Below, piece by piece: positions 1 to 5,428 of a stretch of 5,428 bases of DNA. The position numbers were made by a program, and so were the translations under genes. Source of the DNA: Xanthobacteraceae bacterium (GTDB taxonomy: Bacteria > Pseudomonadota > Alphaproteobacteria > Rhizobiales > Xanthobacteraceae); the NCBI GenBank assembly GCA_030043335.1, contig JASHXX010000054.1, positions 1-5,428 of the forward strand, given 5' to 3'. The notes beneath the pieces were generated by a model, which saw only the letters and a list, made by a program, of their open reading frames with translations, did not search any database and had not been told where the DNA came from. Positions within the stretch are counted from its first letter, which is position 1. The number at the start of each line of letters is the position of its first letter.

Positions 1-507
1 ATGTGCGGCGATGGCACCAATGACGCGCCGGCGCTCGCTCAGGCCGATGTCGGTGTTGCCATGAATACGGGCACGCAGGCCGCGCGCGAAGCCGGCAACA
101 TGGTCGATCTCGACTCCAATCCAACCAAGCTGATCGAGATCGTCGAGATCGGCAAACAGCTTTTGATGACGCGCGGCGCGCTCACGACGTTCTCAATCGC
201 CAACGACGTCGCTAAATACTTTGCCATCATCCCGGCAATGTTCGTCGCCTTCTATCCGCAGCTGCAGGCGCTGAACATCATGCGATTGGCAACGCCGCAG
301 AGCGCCATCCTCTCCGCAATCATCTTCAATGCGCTGATTATCATCGCGCTCATTCCGCTGTCGCTGAAGGGCGTGCGCTACCGGCCGATCGGGGCCGGTG
401 CCCTGCTCACTCGCAATCTGTGGATCTACGGCGTAGGCGGCGTGATCATTCCGTTCATCGGCATCAAGGCCATCGACCTCATCGTCACCGCCTTGAATCT
501 CGCCTAA
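1..507 (+). CDS. kdpB: Potassium-transporting ATPase subunit KdpB, C-terminal 168 residues (5' end outside window)
   Basis: KdpB is the catalytic P-type ATPase subunit of the KdpFABC potassium pump in the inner membrane; it hydrolyses ATP to drive uptake through KdpA. The reading frame is open from base 1, and its first Met is internal. The fragment begins at the P-domain hinge motif GDGTND (fragment residues 3-8), whose two Asp residues help bind Mg2+. Next comes the conserved block around [27 protein letters not shown] (65-74) carries the membrane Asp69 and Lys72, matching E. coli D583 and K586 as I recall them. Three hydrophobic segments follow at about 70-95, 100-122 and 138-165. The distance from GDGTND to the C-terminus equals that of 682-residue E. 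coli KdpB, so about 514 residues are missing upstream and no indel is apparent. The phosphorylated Asp and the TGES loop lie outside the window. The stop is TAA, 12 nt before kdpC. Confidence 0.97.
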   Translation: MCGDGTNDAPALAQADVGVAMNTGTQAAREAGNMVDLDSNPTKLIEIVEIGKQLLMTRGALTTFSIANDVAKYFAIIPAMFVAFYPQLQALNIMRLATPQSAILSAIIFNALIIIALIPLSLKGVRYRPIGAGALLTRNLWIYGVGGVIIPFIGIKAIDLIVTALNLA

Positions 508-513
508 GGGGAG
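506..513 (+). promoter_or_regulatory. Ribosome binding site of kdpC
   Basis: AAGGGGAG overlaps the last two bases of the kdpB stop codon and sits 6 nt before the kdpC ATG at 520. Its strength and spacing fix that start. The overlap with the stop suggests that ribosomes finishing kdpB help load kdpC, which would keep the pump subunits balanced. Confidence 0.75.
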
Positions 514-519
514 CGAACA

Positions 520-1125
520 ATGTTACGCGAAATCCGTCCGGCGATCGTGGTCCTGATCGCGTTGACGCTCATCACCGGGCTCGTTTACCCGCTGGCGATG
601 ACCGGCATCGCCCAGGTCATCTTCCCGCGTCAGGCACAGGGCAGCATGGTCGAGCGCGACGGCCACGTGGTCGGCTCGGCGCTGATCGGGCAGAATTTCA
701 TTAGCGACAAATATTTCCATGGCCGCCCGTCAGCGACGACCGCGCCCGACCCCAACGATCCGACCAAGACCGTCGCCGCGCCCTATAATGCCGCCAACTC
801 CGGCGGATCAAATCTCGGGCCTTCCAACAAGGCGCTGATCGAGCGCGTGCAAGGCGACCTCGACAAGCTCAAGCAGGAGAACCCGTCGATCCCCGTGCCT
901 GCGGACTTAGTCACGACCTCGGCGAGCGGCCTTGACCCCGAAATCTCGCCCGAAGCCGCCCTGTTCCAGGTGCCCCGTATTGCCAAGGCGCGCAATCTGC
1001 CGGAGAATCGCATTCGCGAACTCGTCGCGGAGCAGACGGAGGGCCGTTTCCTTGGCCTATTGGGCGAGCCGCGCGTCAACGTGCTGTTGCTCAATCTCGC
1101 GCTCGACCGGTTGCCCGCCGGATAA
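520..1125 (+). CDS. kdpC: Potassium-transporting ATPase subunit KdpC
   Basis: KdpC is the small single-span subunit of the KdpFABC potassium pump. It is thought to stabilise the KdpA-KdpB assembly and raise ATP affinity, with most of the protein on the periplasmic side. The 201-residue product has one N-terminal membrane helix at about residues 7-29, entered through a short basic leader (MLREIR). Family blocks in order are FHGRPSAT (66-73), [10 protein letters not shown] (94-103), [14 protein letters not shown] (134-147) and QVPRIAKAR (150-158). A Leu-rich end follows ([13 protein letters not shown]). It is slightly longer than E. coli KdpC (about 190 residues), mainly through a Pro/Asp-rich stretch at about 76-88, which I believe is common in alphaproteobacteria. 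The ATG is fixed by the ribosome binding site 6 nt upstream. It follows kdpB by 12 nt and precedes kdpD by about 39 nt in the same operon. Confidence 0.97.
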   Translation: MLREIRPAIVVLIALTLITGLVYPLAMTGIAQVIFPRQAQGSMVERDGHVVGSALIGQNFISDKYFHGRPSATTAPDPNDPTKTVAAPYNAANSGGSNLGPSNKALIERVQGDLDKLKQENPSIPVPADLVTTSASGLDPEISPEAALFQVPRIAKARNLPENRIRELVAEQTEGRFLGLLGEPRVNVLLLNLALDRLPAG

Positions 1126-1154
1126 GGCGCCAGGCGCGGAAACGGTCGAGACAT

Positions 1155-1176
1155 CTGATCAGTGATGGTGGATCAG
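1155..1176 (+). promoter_or_regulatory. Inverted repeat around the kdpD start codons
   Basis: CTGATC (1155-1160) and GATCAG (1171-1176) can form a 6-bp stem. The 10-nt loop holds the three possible kdpD starts: GTG 1162, ATG 1165 and GTG 1168. GATCAG also occurs as a direct repeat (1157-1162 and 1171-1176), and the left arm is part of the palindrome CTGATCAG. No convincing Shine-Dalgarno sequence lies upstream (only GAG at 1148-1150). Whether the stem affects translation is inference. Confidence 0.3.
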
Positions 1177-3888
1177 CGGCGCGAATCCGAACATCGGCCC
1201 TCCCCGGAAGCGCTGCTCGAAGCCGCGCGCCGCGAAGAGGGCCGCGTCGGCAAGCTGAGGATCTTTGTCGGCGCCGCGCCAGGCGTCGGCAAGACCTACG
1301 AGATGCTGCAGCAGGCCCACGCACGCAAGAAAGATGGCTATGACGTCGTCGCCGGCGTGGTCGAGACCCATGGCCGCCGCGAAACCGAGGCGCTGTTGGA
1401 AGGTCTCGAAGTCATTCCACGACGGCGCATCGAATACAAAGGCCAATGGCTCGAGGAAATGGACCTCGACGCGATCATCGCCCGCCGGCCGCAGATCGTG
1501 CTCGTCGATGAGCTTGCCCACACCAACGTCGAAGGCAGCCGCCACCCCAAACGCTATCTCGACGTTGAAGAGCTGATGAGCTGCGGCATCGACGTGTACA
1601 CCACCGTCAACATCCAGCATATCGAAAGCCTCAATGACGTTGTCGCGCAGATCACGCATGTGCGCGTGCGCGAGACCGTCCCCGACGCGGTGTTCGACCG
1701 CGCCGATGCCGTCGAGCTTGTCGATCTCACGCCCGACGATCTGATCGAGCGCCTTAAGGAGGGCAAAGTCTACGTCCCTAGGCAGGCCGAGCGTGCGCTC
1801 GAGCACTTCTTCTCCCCGGCCAACCTGACGGCGCTGCGCGAGCTCGCCTTGCGCCGGACCGCCGAGCGCGTAGACGAGCAATTGCTTACCGAGATGCAGG
1901 CGCACGCGATCCAGGGGCCCTGGGCCGCGGGCGAGCGCATTCTCGTTTGCATGAGCGAGGACCCGCGCACCGCCGGTCTCGTCCGCTACGCCAAGCGCCT
2001 TGCCGACCGCCTGCATGGTCCGTGGGTGGCACTTTATGTCGAGGGCCGGCGCAGCATGCAATTGTCGGAGGAACAACGGGACCGGATTGCCGACACCCTG
2101 CGGCTCGCTGAGGCGCTTGGCGGCGAGGCCATTACGCTTCCGGCCGGCAATCGGCCGATCGCGGACGATGTGGTCGCCTACGCGCAGGCCAACAACGTGA
2201 CGCAAATCGTGATCGGCAAATCGACGCGCACGCGCTGGTTCGAGATCCTGCACGGCTCCGTGGTTCATGATCTCGTTCGCCGTTCTGGCAATATCAGCGT
2301 TCATGTTATCGCTGGCGACACCATCGCCGGGGAGCCGATTCCAAAAAAATCGGTGCGCGCCGTTGAACGCAGCGACGCGACTAATCCGCGCCCTTATGTG
2401 CTCGCGCTCGTAGCGGTGGCGCTGGCGCTCGGCTGCGCCGAGTTGATTAACACCTATCTCGGCATCGAGAACGTCGACCTGGTGTTTCTGACTGCTATTG
2501 TCGGCGTTGCGGTGCGGCTTGGGCTTTGGCCGTCGCTGCTCGCCAGCGTCGCCTCTTCGCTGTGCTACAATTTTTTCTTCCTGCCGCCGATCTATACGTT
2601 TACGATCACCGATCCGACCAACATCGCCGCTTTCGTCTTCTTTGCGTTGGTGGCGGTCATTGTTTCCAACGTCGCCGCGCGCGGCGGTGCGCTGGCGACG
2701 GCGGCGCTGGAGCGCGCGCGTTCCACCGAATCGCTCTACTTGTTCAGCCGCAAGCTTGCCGGCGCCGGCACGCTCGACGATGTGCTCTGGGCGACTGCCT
2801 ATCAGACCGCATTGATGCTGAAGGTGCGGGTCGTCCTGCTGCTTCCAGAGGGCGGCACCATCGCGGTGCGGGCCGGCTATCCGCCGGAGGACATTCTCGA
2901 CGATGCCGATCTCGCCGCAGCGAAATGGGCGTGGCAAAACGATCGCGCCGCCGGCCGTAGCTCCGACACGCTGCCGGGCGCGAAGCGTCTGTTCCTGCCG
3001 ATGCATACCGGACGCGGCGCGGTCGGCGTCATGGGCATCGACAGTGACAAGCCGGGACCGCTGCTCACGCCGGACCAGCGGCGCCTCGTTGACGCGTTGA
3101 GCGACCAGGGCGCGCTGGCGATCGAGCGGGTGCGCCTGGTGGAAGAGATGGACCGCGTCGAGCGCGCCGCTGAAACCGAACGGCTGCGCGCCGCGCTGTT
3201 GACGTCGATTTCGCACGACCTCAAGACGCCGCTTGCCTCGGTGCTTGGCGCAGCGGGAACATTGCGCGACCTCGGCGAAAAGCTCGATGACGCGCAGAAA
3301 GCAGACCTCCTCTCGACCATCATCGAAGAGTCCGAGCGGCTTAACCGGTTCATCGCCAACCTGCTCGACATGACCAAGCTCGAGTCCGGCGCGATCAGCC
3401 CGAACATCGCCCCGCACGATCTCGGTGAGATCGTCGGCAGCGCGTTGCGCCGCGCAAGCCGAATCCTGTCGCGCCATCGCGTCGAGGTCGACCTCGCTTC
3501 CGATTTGCCGATGCTTGAACTCGACGCCGTTCTGTTCGAACAGGTGCTGTTCAACCTTCTTGACAATGCAGCCAAATATGCGCCGTCGGAGACGATCATC
3601 CGCATCCAGGGCTGGCGCAGCGGCGATGCGGTGTACCTGCGCGTCCTCGATGAGGGAAGCGGCATTCCCGCGGTCGACCTCGAGCACATCTTCGACAAGT
3701 TCTACCGCGCGCAAAAGGCGGACCAGGTTCGCGCCGGCACCGGGCTCGGGCTCGCGATATCGCGCGGCTTCGTCGAAGCGATGCACGGCACCATCGTCGC
3801 GGCGAACCGCACCGACCGTAGCGGAGCGGCATTCACCATCAGTCTGCCGGTCCCGCGCCAACGCCAACGGCTGGACGCGGCCGCATGA
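1165..3888 (+). CDS. kdpD: Sensor histidine kinase KdpD
   Basis: KdpD is the inner-membrane sensor kinase that autophosphorylates and passes phosphate to KdpE when potassium is limiting, turning on kdp expression. Numbered from ATG 1165 it has 907 residues (E. coli about 894). The N-terminal KdpD domain has the Walker A-like GAAPGVGKT (36-44), ETHGRRET (67-74), the Walker B-like LVDELAHTN (113-121) and GSRHPKR (124-130). A universal-stress-protein-like domain spans about 256-375, with IGKSTRTRW at 350-358. Four membrane helices lie at about 411-428, 438-452, 454-472 and 487-504, with YNFFFLPP before the last loop. A GAF-like region covers about 540-655. The kinase core has the phosphorylated His684 in SHDLKTP, N box NLLDNAAKYA (797-806), G1 DEGSG (829-833), IFDKFYR (842-848) and G2 GTGLGLA (858-864). 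All catalytic motifs are intact. GTG 1162 is an alternative start; an in-frame TGA at 1156 rules out anything further upstream. The stop overlaps kdpE by 4 nt. Confidence 0.97.
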   Translation: MVDQRRESEHRPSPEALLEAARREEGRVGKLRIFVGAAPGVGKTYEMLQQAHARKKDGYDVVAGVVETHGRRETEALLEGLEVIPRRRIEYKGQWLEEMDLDAIIARRPQIVLVDELAHTNVEGSRHPKRYLDVEELMSCGIDVYTTVNIQHIESLNDVVAQITHVRVRETVPDAVFDRADAVELVDLTPDDLIERLKEGKVYVPRQAERALEHFFSPANLTALRELALRRTAERVDEQLLTEMQAHAIQGPWAAGERILVCMSEDPRTAGLVRYAKRLADRLHGPWVALYVEGRRSMQLSEEQRDRIADTLRLAEALGGEAITLPAGNRPIADDVVAYAQANNVTQIVIGKSTRTRWFEILHGSVVHDLVRRSGNISVHVIAGDTIAGEPIPKKSVRAVERSDATNPRPYVLALVAVALALGCAELINTYLGIENVDLVFLTAIVGVAVRLGLWPSLLASVASSLCYNFFFLPPIYTFTITDPTNIAAFVFFALVAVIVSNVAARGGALATAALERARSTESLYLFSRKLAGAGTLDDVLWATAYQTALMLKVRVVLLLPEGGTIAVRAGYPPEDILDDADLAAAKWAWQNDRAAGRSSDTLPGAKRLFLPMHTGRGAVGVMGIDSDKPGPLLTPDQRRLVDALSDQGALAIERVRLVEEMDRVERAAETERLRAALLTSISHDLKTPLASVLGAAGTLRDLGEKLDDAQKADLLSTIIEESERLNRFIANLLDMTKLESGAISPNIAPHDLGEIVGSALRRASRILSRHRVEVDLASDLPMLELDAVLFEQVLFNLLDNAAKYAPSETIIRIQGWRSGDAVYLRVLDEGSGIPAVDLEHIFDKFYRAQKADQVRAGTGLGLAISRGFVEAMHGTIVAANRTDRSGAAFTISLPVPRQRQRLDAAA
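2329..2379 (+). promoter_or_regulatory. Candidate -1 ribosomal frameshift cassette inside kdpD
   Basis: The sequence shows a Shine-Dalgarno-like GGGGAG (2329-2334), an 8-nt spacer, and the heptamer A AAA AAA (2343-2349) read as CCA AAA AAA in the kdpD frame. An 8-nt spacer and a possible stem with a 7-nt loop follow: 2358-2365 against 2373-2379, with C2360 bulged and one G-U pair. A -1 slip on the heptamer would add Ile-Gly-Ala-Arg-Arg and stop at TGA 2364-2366. This would give a 400-residue soluble KdpD of the N-terminal and USP domains only. The layout resembles the E. coli dnaX cassette. The stem is modest and GC-rich DNA forms such stems easily, so function is unproven. Confidence 0.25.
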
Positions 3889-4574
3889 GCGCCGCCCCGC
3901 TTCGCGTCCTCGTCGTCGATGACGAACCGCCGATTCGCAAGCTTCTGCGTATGGGGCTTACCGCACACGGCTACCAGACCCTGGAGGCGACGAACGGCAA
4001 GGCCGCCCTCGAGATGTTGGGTCAGGCTCCGGATCTGATCATTCTCGACCTCGGGCTGCCTGATATCGAGGGACACGACCTCCTGCGCACGATCCGCGCC
4101 CGCAACGAGAGCGTCCCCATCGTCGTCCTGTCGAGCCGCGGCGACGAGGCCGGCAAGGTGCAAGCGCTAGACTTCGGCGCCGACGACTACGTAACAAAGC
4201 CGTTCGGGATGGACGAGCTCCTGGCAAGGATGCGTGCGGCGTTGCGCCATCAACTCCAGACCCATGGCGAACGGCCCATCTTTCGCGTCGGTGACCTGTC
4301 GGTCGATCTGGTCCGGCGCATCGTCAAGGTCGGCGACCGGGAGGTCAAGCTGTCGCCGAAGGAATATGATCTGCTGCGTGTCCTTGTTCAGCATGCCGGC
4401 AAGGTGCTGACCCATAAATTCCTGCTCGGCGAGCTGTGGGACGATTTGACCGACGCGCAATATCTTCGCGTCTATGTGAGGCAGCTGCGCCAGAAGATCG
4501 AAGCCGATCCGGAACAGCCGAAATATATCCTCACCGAAACCGGAATCGGATATCGGCTGCGCGCTCCGGACTGA
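3885..4574 (+). CDS. kdpE: Response regulator KdpE, OmpR/PhoB family
   Basis: KdpE is the cytoplasmic DNA-binding partner of KdpD. Once phosphorylated it activates the kdp promoter, which must lie upstream of this window. The 229-residue protein (E. coli about 225) has an N-terminal receiver domain, about 6-120. It contains the acidic pair Asp12-Asp13, the phospho-acceptor Asp55 in LDLGLPD, the switch Ser83 in VVLSSRGDEAGKV, and Lys105 in KPFG. GADDY (98-102) also matches the family. An OmpR-type winged-helix DNA-binding domain follows at about 129-227, with LSPKEYDLLRVLV, YLRVYVRQLRQK in the recognition-helix region, and the wing TETGIGYRL. The ATG overlaps the kdpD stop in ATGA. No good ribosome binding site is visible upstream, so translation is probably coupled to kdpD. 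All phosphorylation residues are present. Confidence 0.97.
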   Translation: MSAAPLRVLVVDDEPPIRKLLRMGLTAHGYQTLEATNGKAALEMLGQAPDLIILDLGLPDIEGHDLLRTIRARNESVPIVVLSSRGDEAGKVQALDFGADDYVTKPFGMDELLARMRAALRHQLQTHGERPIFRVGDLSVDLVRRIVKVGDREVKLSPKEYDLLRVLVQHAGKVLTHKFLLGELWDDLTDAQYLRVYVRQLRQKIEADPEQPKYILTETGIGYRLRAPD

Positions 4575-4589
4575 GCCGACCCCGCCACA

Positions 4590-4618
4590 TTGACGCCGCT
4601 GCGCTCCTCGATGATACC
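4590..4618 (+). promoter_or_regulatory. Possible sigma-70 promoter of the GST gene
   Basis: TTGACG (4590-4595, five of six matches to the -35 consensus) is followed by a 17-nt spacer and GATACC (4613-4618, three of six matches to the -10 consensus). It lies in the 77-nt gap after kdpE. It would start transcription near 4625 and leave a leader of about 27 nt that includes the ribosome binding site. The weak -10 box makes this tentative, and read-through from kdp remains possible because no terminator is evident after kdpE. Confidence 0.35.
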
Positions 4619-4636
4619 CGCTTGGAAATCGCGCGG

Positions 4637-4644
4637 AAAAGGAG
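4637..4644 (+). promoter_or_regulatory. Ribosome binding site of the GST gene
   Basis: AAAAGGAG ends 7 nt before the ATG at 4652. It decides the start: the same frame stays open upstream into kdpE, but the upstream start codons lack such a site and would extend the protein before the GST fold. Confidence 0.7.
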
Positions 4645-4651
4645 ACGGCAG

Positions 4652-5287
4652 ATGGCCGACAAACTCGTTCTCTATACCAACCCGCAGTCGCGCGGCCGGA
4701 TCGCGCGCTGGATGCTCGAGGAAGTCGGCGAGCCTTACGAGACCGAGGTGCTCGACTTTGCCACGACCATGAAGGCGCCCGCCTATCTTGCCATCAACCC
4801 GATGGGCAAGGTGCCGGCGCTGCGCCATGGCGACGCGGTCGTGACCGAGGCGGCGGCGATCTGCGCCTATCTCGCCGATGCGTTTCCGAAGACGAAATTG
4901 GCGCCGCCGCCGGGCGACCGCCTGCGGGCACCCTATTACCGTTGGCTGTTCTTCGCTGCCGGCCCGATTGAGGCCGCGGTCAACAACAAGGCGATCGGGG
5001 TGGTGGTGCCGCGAGAACGCGAGGGAATGATGGGATATGGCACCGTCGAGCGGGTCATGACGACGCTGGAAGATGCGCTGTCCCGCAACGAATATCTCGT
5101 CGGTGACAGCTTCACCGCGGCCGATCTCCACCTCGGCGCGCATGTCGGATTCGGCCTGATGTTCGGGACCATCGAAAAACGTCCGGCGTTCCAAAAATAC
5201 TGGCAGCGAGTGAGCGCGCGTCCGGCCGCTCAACGGGCGAAGGAGAAGGACGACGCCCTGGTGGCCAAGCACAAGGCGGCGAGCTGA
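4652..5287 (+). CDS. Glutathione S-transferase family protein
   Basis: This 211-residue cytosolic protein has the two-domain GST layout: a thioredoxin-like glutathione-binding domain (about 1-80) and an all-helical domain (about 90-205). The N-terminal domain opens with the beta strand KLVLYTN, then SRGRIARWMLEE (13-24), where Ser13 is the likely residue near the glutathione sulphur. NPMGKVPAL (49-57) holds the cis-Pro55. TEAAAICAYL (65-74) is the glutathione-binding turn; its Glu66 is followed by Ala where many GSTs have Ser. The C-terminal domain has the helix-capping motif FTAADLHLG, with Thr and Asp spaced as in the N-capping box. The full length is typical of bacterial GSTs. The substrate cannot be read from sequence; detoxification or reductase activity is possible. 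The gene follows kdpE by 77 nt but has its own ribosome binding site and a possible promoter. It converges on the decarboxylase gene. A functional tie to potassium uptake is not shown. Confidence 0.93.
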   Translation: MADKLVLYTNPQSRGRIARWMLEEVGEPYETEVLDFATTMKAPAYLAINPMGKVPALRHGDAVVTEAAAICAYLADAFPKTKLAPPPGDRLRAPYYRWLFFAAGPIEAAVNNKAIGVVVPREREGMMGYGTVERVMTTLEDALSRNEYLVGDSFTAADLHLGAHVGFGLMFGTIEKRPAFQKYWQRVSARPAAQRAKEKDDALVAKHKAAS

Positions 5288-5319
5288 GCGTTCACCGCCG
5301 CCGCATCAGCGGCTCGCCG
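5277..5319. terminator. Possible bidirectional terminator between convergent genes
   Basis: CGGCGAGC (5277-5284) is complementary to GCTCGCCG (5312-5319). Alternatively, the stem continues as GCTGA (5283-5287) with TCAGC (5306-5310), leaving a small bulge. The dyad spans the 4-nt gap and both stop codons of the convergent genes. Neither side has a clear T-tract, so this is a weak intrinsic terminator candidate, and Rho-dependent ending is equally possible. Confidence 0.3.
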
Positions 5320-5428
5320 ATGCGGATGGTCGCGCCTTCGCGGACATCCTCGCACAGCGAAAAGCCTTCCGGCGCAAAGACGATGATGGTCGACCCGTGC
5401 TCGAACCAGCCGAGTTCCTCGCCTTTGC
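5292..5428 (-). CDS. psd: Phosphatidylserine decarboxylase proenzyme, C-terminal 44 residues (5' end outside window)
   Basis: The reverse strand encodes the last 44 residues and a TGA stop (5294-5292) of an open frame entering from the right edge. The start KGEELGWFEHGSTIIVFAP matches the C-terminal signature of E. coli-type phosphatidylserine decarboxylase (KGQEMGRFKLGST in E. coli, as I recall). Further on, IRIGEPL matches the family's end (TKIGQPL). The enzyme makes phosphatidylethanolamine from phosphatidylserine at the inner membrane. The proenzyme cleaves itself between Gly and Ser of the GST motif (Gly 5394-5396, Ser 5391-5393). The new N-terminal Ser becomes the pyruvoyl group of an alpha chain of 33 residues. 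Here the motif reads HGST instead of LGST. The fragment ends soon after the motif, without the longer tail of E. coli Psd. Automatic annotation may call this type archaetidylserine decarboxylase. The promoter lies outside the window. Confidence 0.85.
   Translation of the reverse strand, partial: KGEELGWFEHGSTIIVFAPEGFSLCEDVREGATIRIGEPLMRRR

Noticed and set aside
134..151. Perfect 9-nt tandem repeat in kdpB (two copies of TCGAGATCG)
   Set aside because: It encodes the conserved Ile-Glu-Ile-Val-Glu-Ile stretch and falls within normal coding sequence; two short copies are not evidence of a functional repeat.
2571..2577. A second slippery-like heptamer, T TTT TTC, in kdpD
   Set aside because: It is explained by the conserved Tyr-Asn-Phe-Phe-Phe motif. 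A -1 slip would read on for over 120 codons through a membrane region, and there is no upstream Shine-Dalgarno-like element or nearby stop.
2526..2960. A 144-codon Arg/Ala-rich open frame overlapping kdpD on the same strand
   Set aside because: It is the -1 frame shadow of kdpD, with low-complexity Arg/Ala composition typical of GC-rich off-frame translation.
1159..3867. A 902-codon open frame antisense to nearly all of kdpD
   Set aside because: It is in exact codon register with kdpD, where stops arise only from sense codons TTA, CTA and TCA. These are rare in GC-rich genes and absent here. The translation has no recognisable domain, and kdpD has every family motif.
4436..4651. Upstream extension of the GST frame to an earlier ATG inside kdpE
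   Set aside because: The added residues are an out-of-frame reading of kdpE. The ATG at 4652 has a good ribosome binding site and begins the GST fold at the expected place.
4472..5272. A 266-codon open frame antisense to the GST gene and the end of kdpE
   Set aside because: It runs across two well-supported genes on the other strand and shows no recognisable family feature; GC-rich codon use explains it.

Overview
The window carries the 3' part of a kdp high-affinity potassium uptake operon followed by two unrelated housekeeping-type genes. The order is: end of kdpB (+, cut at the left edge), kdpC (+), kdpD (+), kdpE (+), a glutathione S-transferase family gene (+), and the C-terminal end of a phosphatidylserine decarboxylase gene (-, cut at the right edge). 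Coding density is very high. No gap without a gene exceeds about 80 bases, and no tRNA, rRNA, CRISPR array or mobile element is visible.

The DNA is GC-rich, roughly 60-65% by eye, with strong G/C preference at third codon positions; kdpD has no TTA, CTA or TCA codon. KdpD, KdpC and the GST resemble rhizobial proteins (for example the YNFFFLPP loop in KdpD and the NPMGKVPALRHGD block in the GST). This points to an alphaproteobacterium of the Hyphomicrobiales, Bradyrhizobium/Xanthobacteraceae-like. The assignment is by pattern recognition, not by a search.

Left region (1-1125): the last 168 residues of KdpB, the P-type ATPase subunit, and complete KdpC, the single-span subunit of the KdpFABC pump. 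They are 12 nt apart, and the kdpC ribosome binding site overlaps the kdpB stop. Middle region (1162-4574): the KdpD sensor kinase and KdpE response regulator, joined by a 4-nt ATGA overlap. KdpD senses low potassium or osmotic stress and phosphorylates KdpE, which switches on kdp transcription. The KdpE-controlled promoter and kdpFA must lie upstream of the window.

Right region (4575-5428): the GST gene has its own good ribosome binding site and a possible sigma-70 promoter, so it is probably a separate unit. It converges on the decarboxylase gene with only 4 nt between the stop codons, and a GC-rich dyad there may serve as a shared terminator.

The most interesting observation is inside kdpD. 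An in-frame A7 slippery heptamer lies exactly at the junction between the cytosolic N-terminal sensor half and the first membrane helix. It has an upstream Shine-Dalgarno-like GGGGAG, a possible downstream stem, and a -1 frame stop five codons later, the same arrangement as the dnaX frameshift cassette. If used, it would make a soluble KdpD of about 400 residues without the kinase domain. This is a hypothesis. Everything else reads as an ordinary kdp locus.
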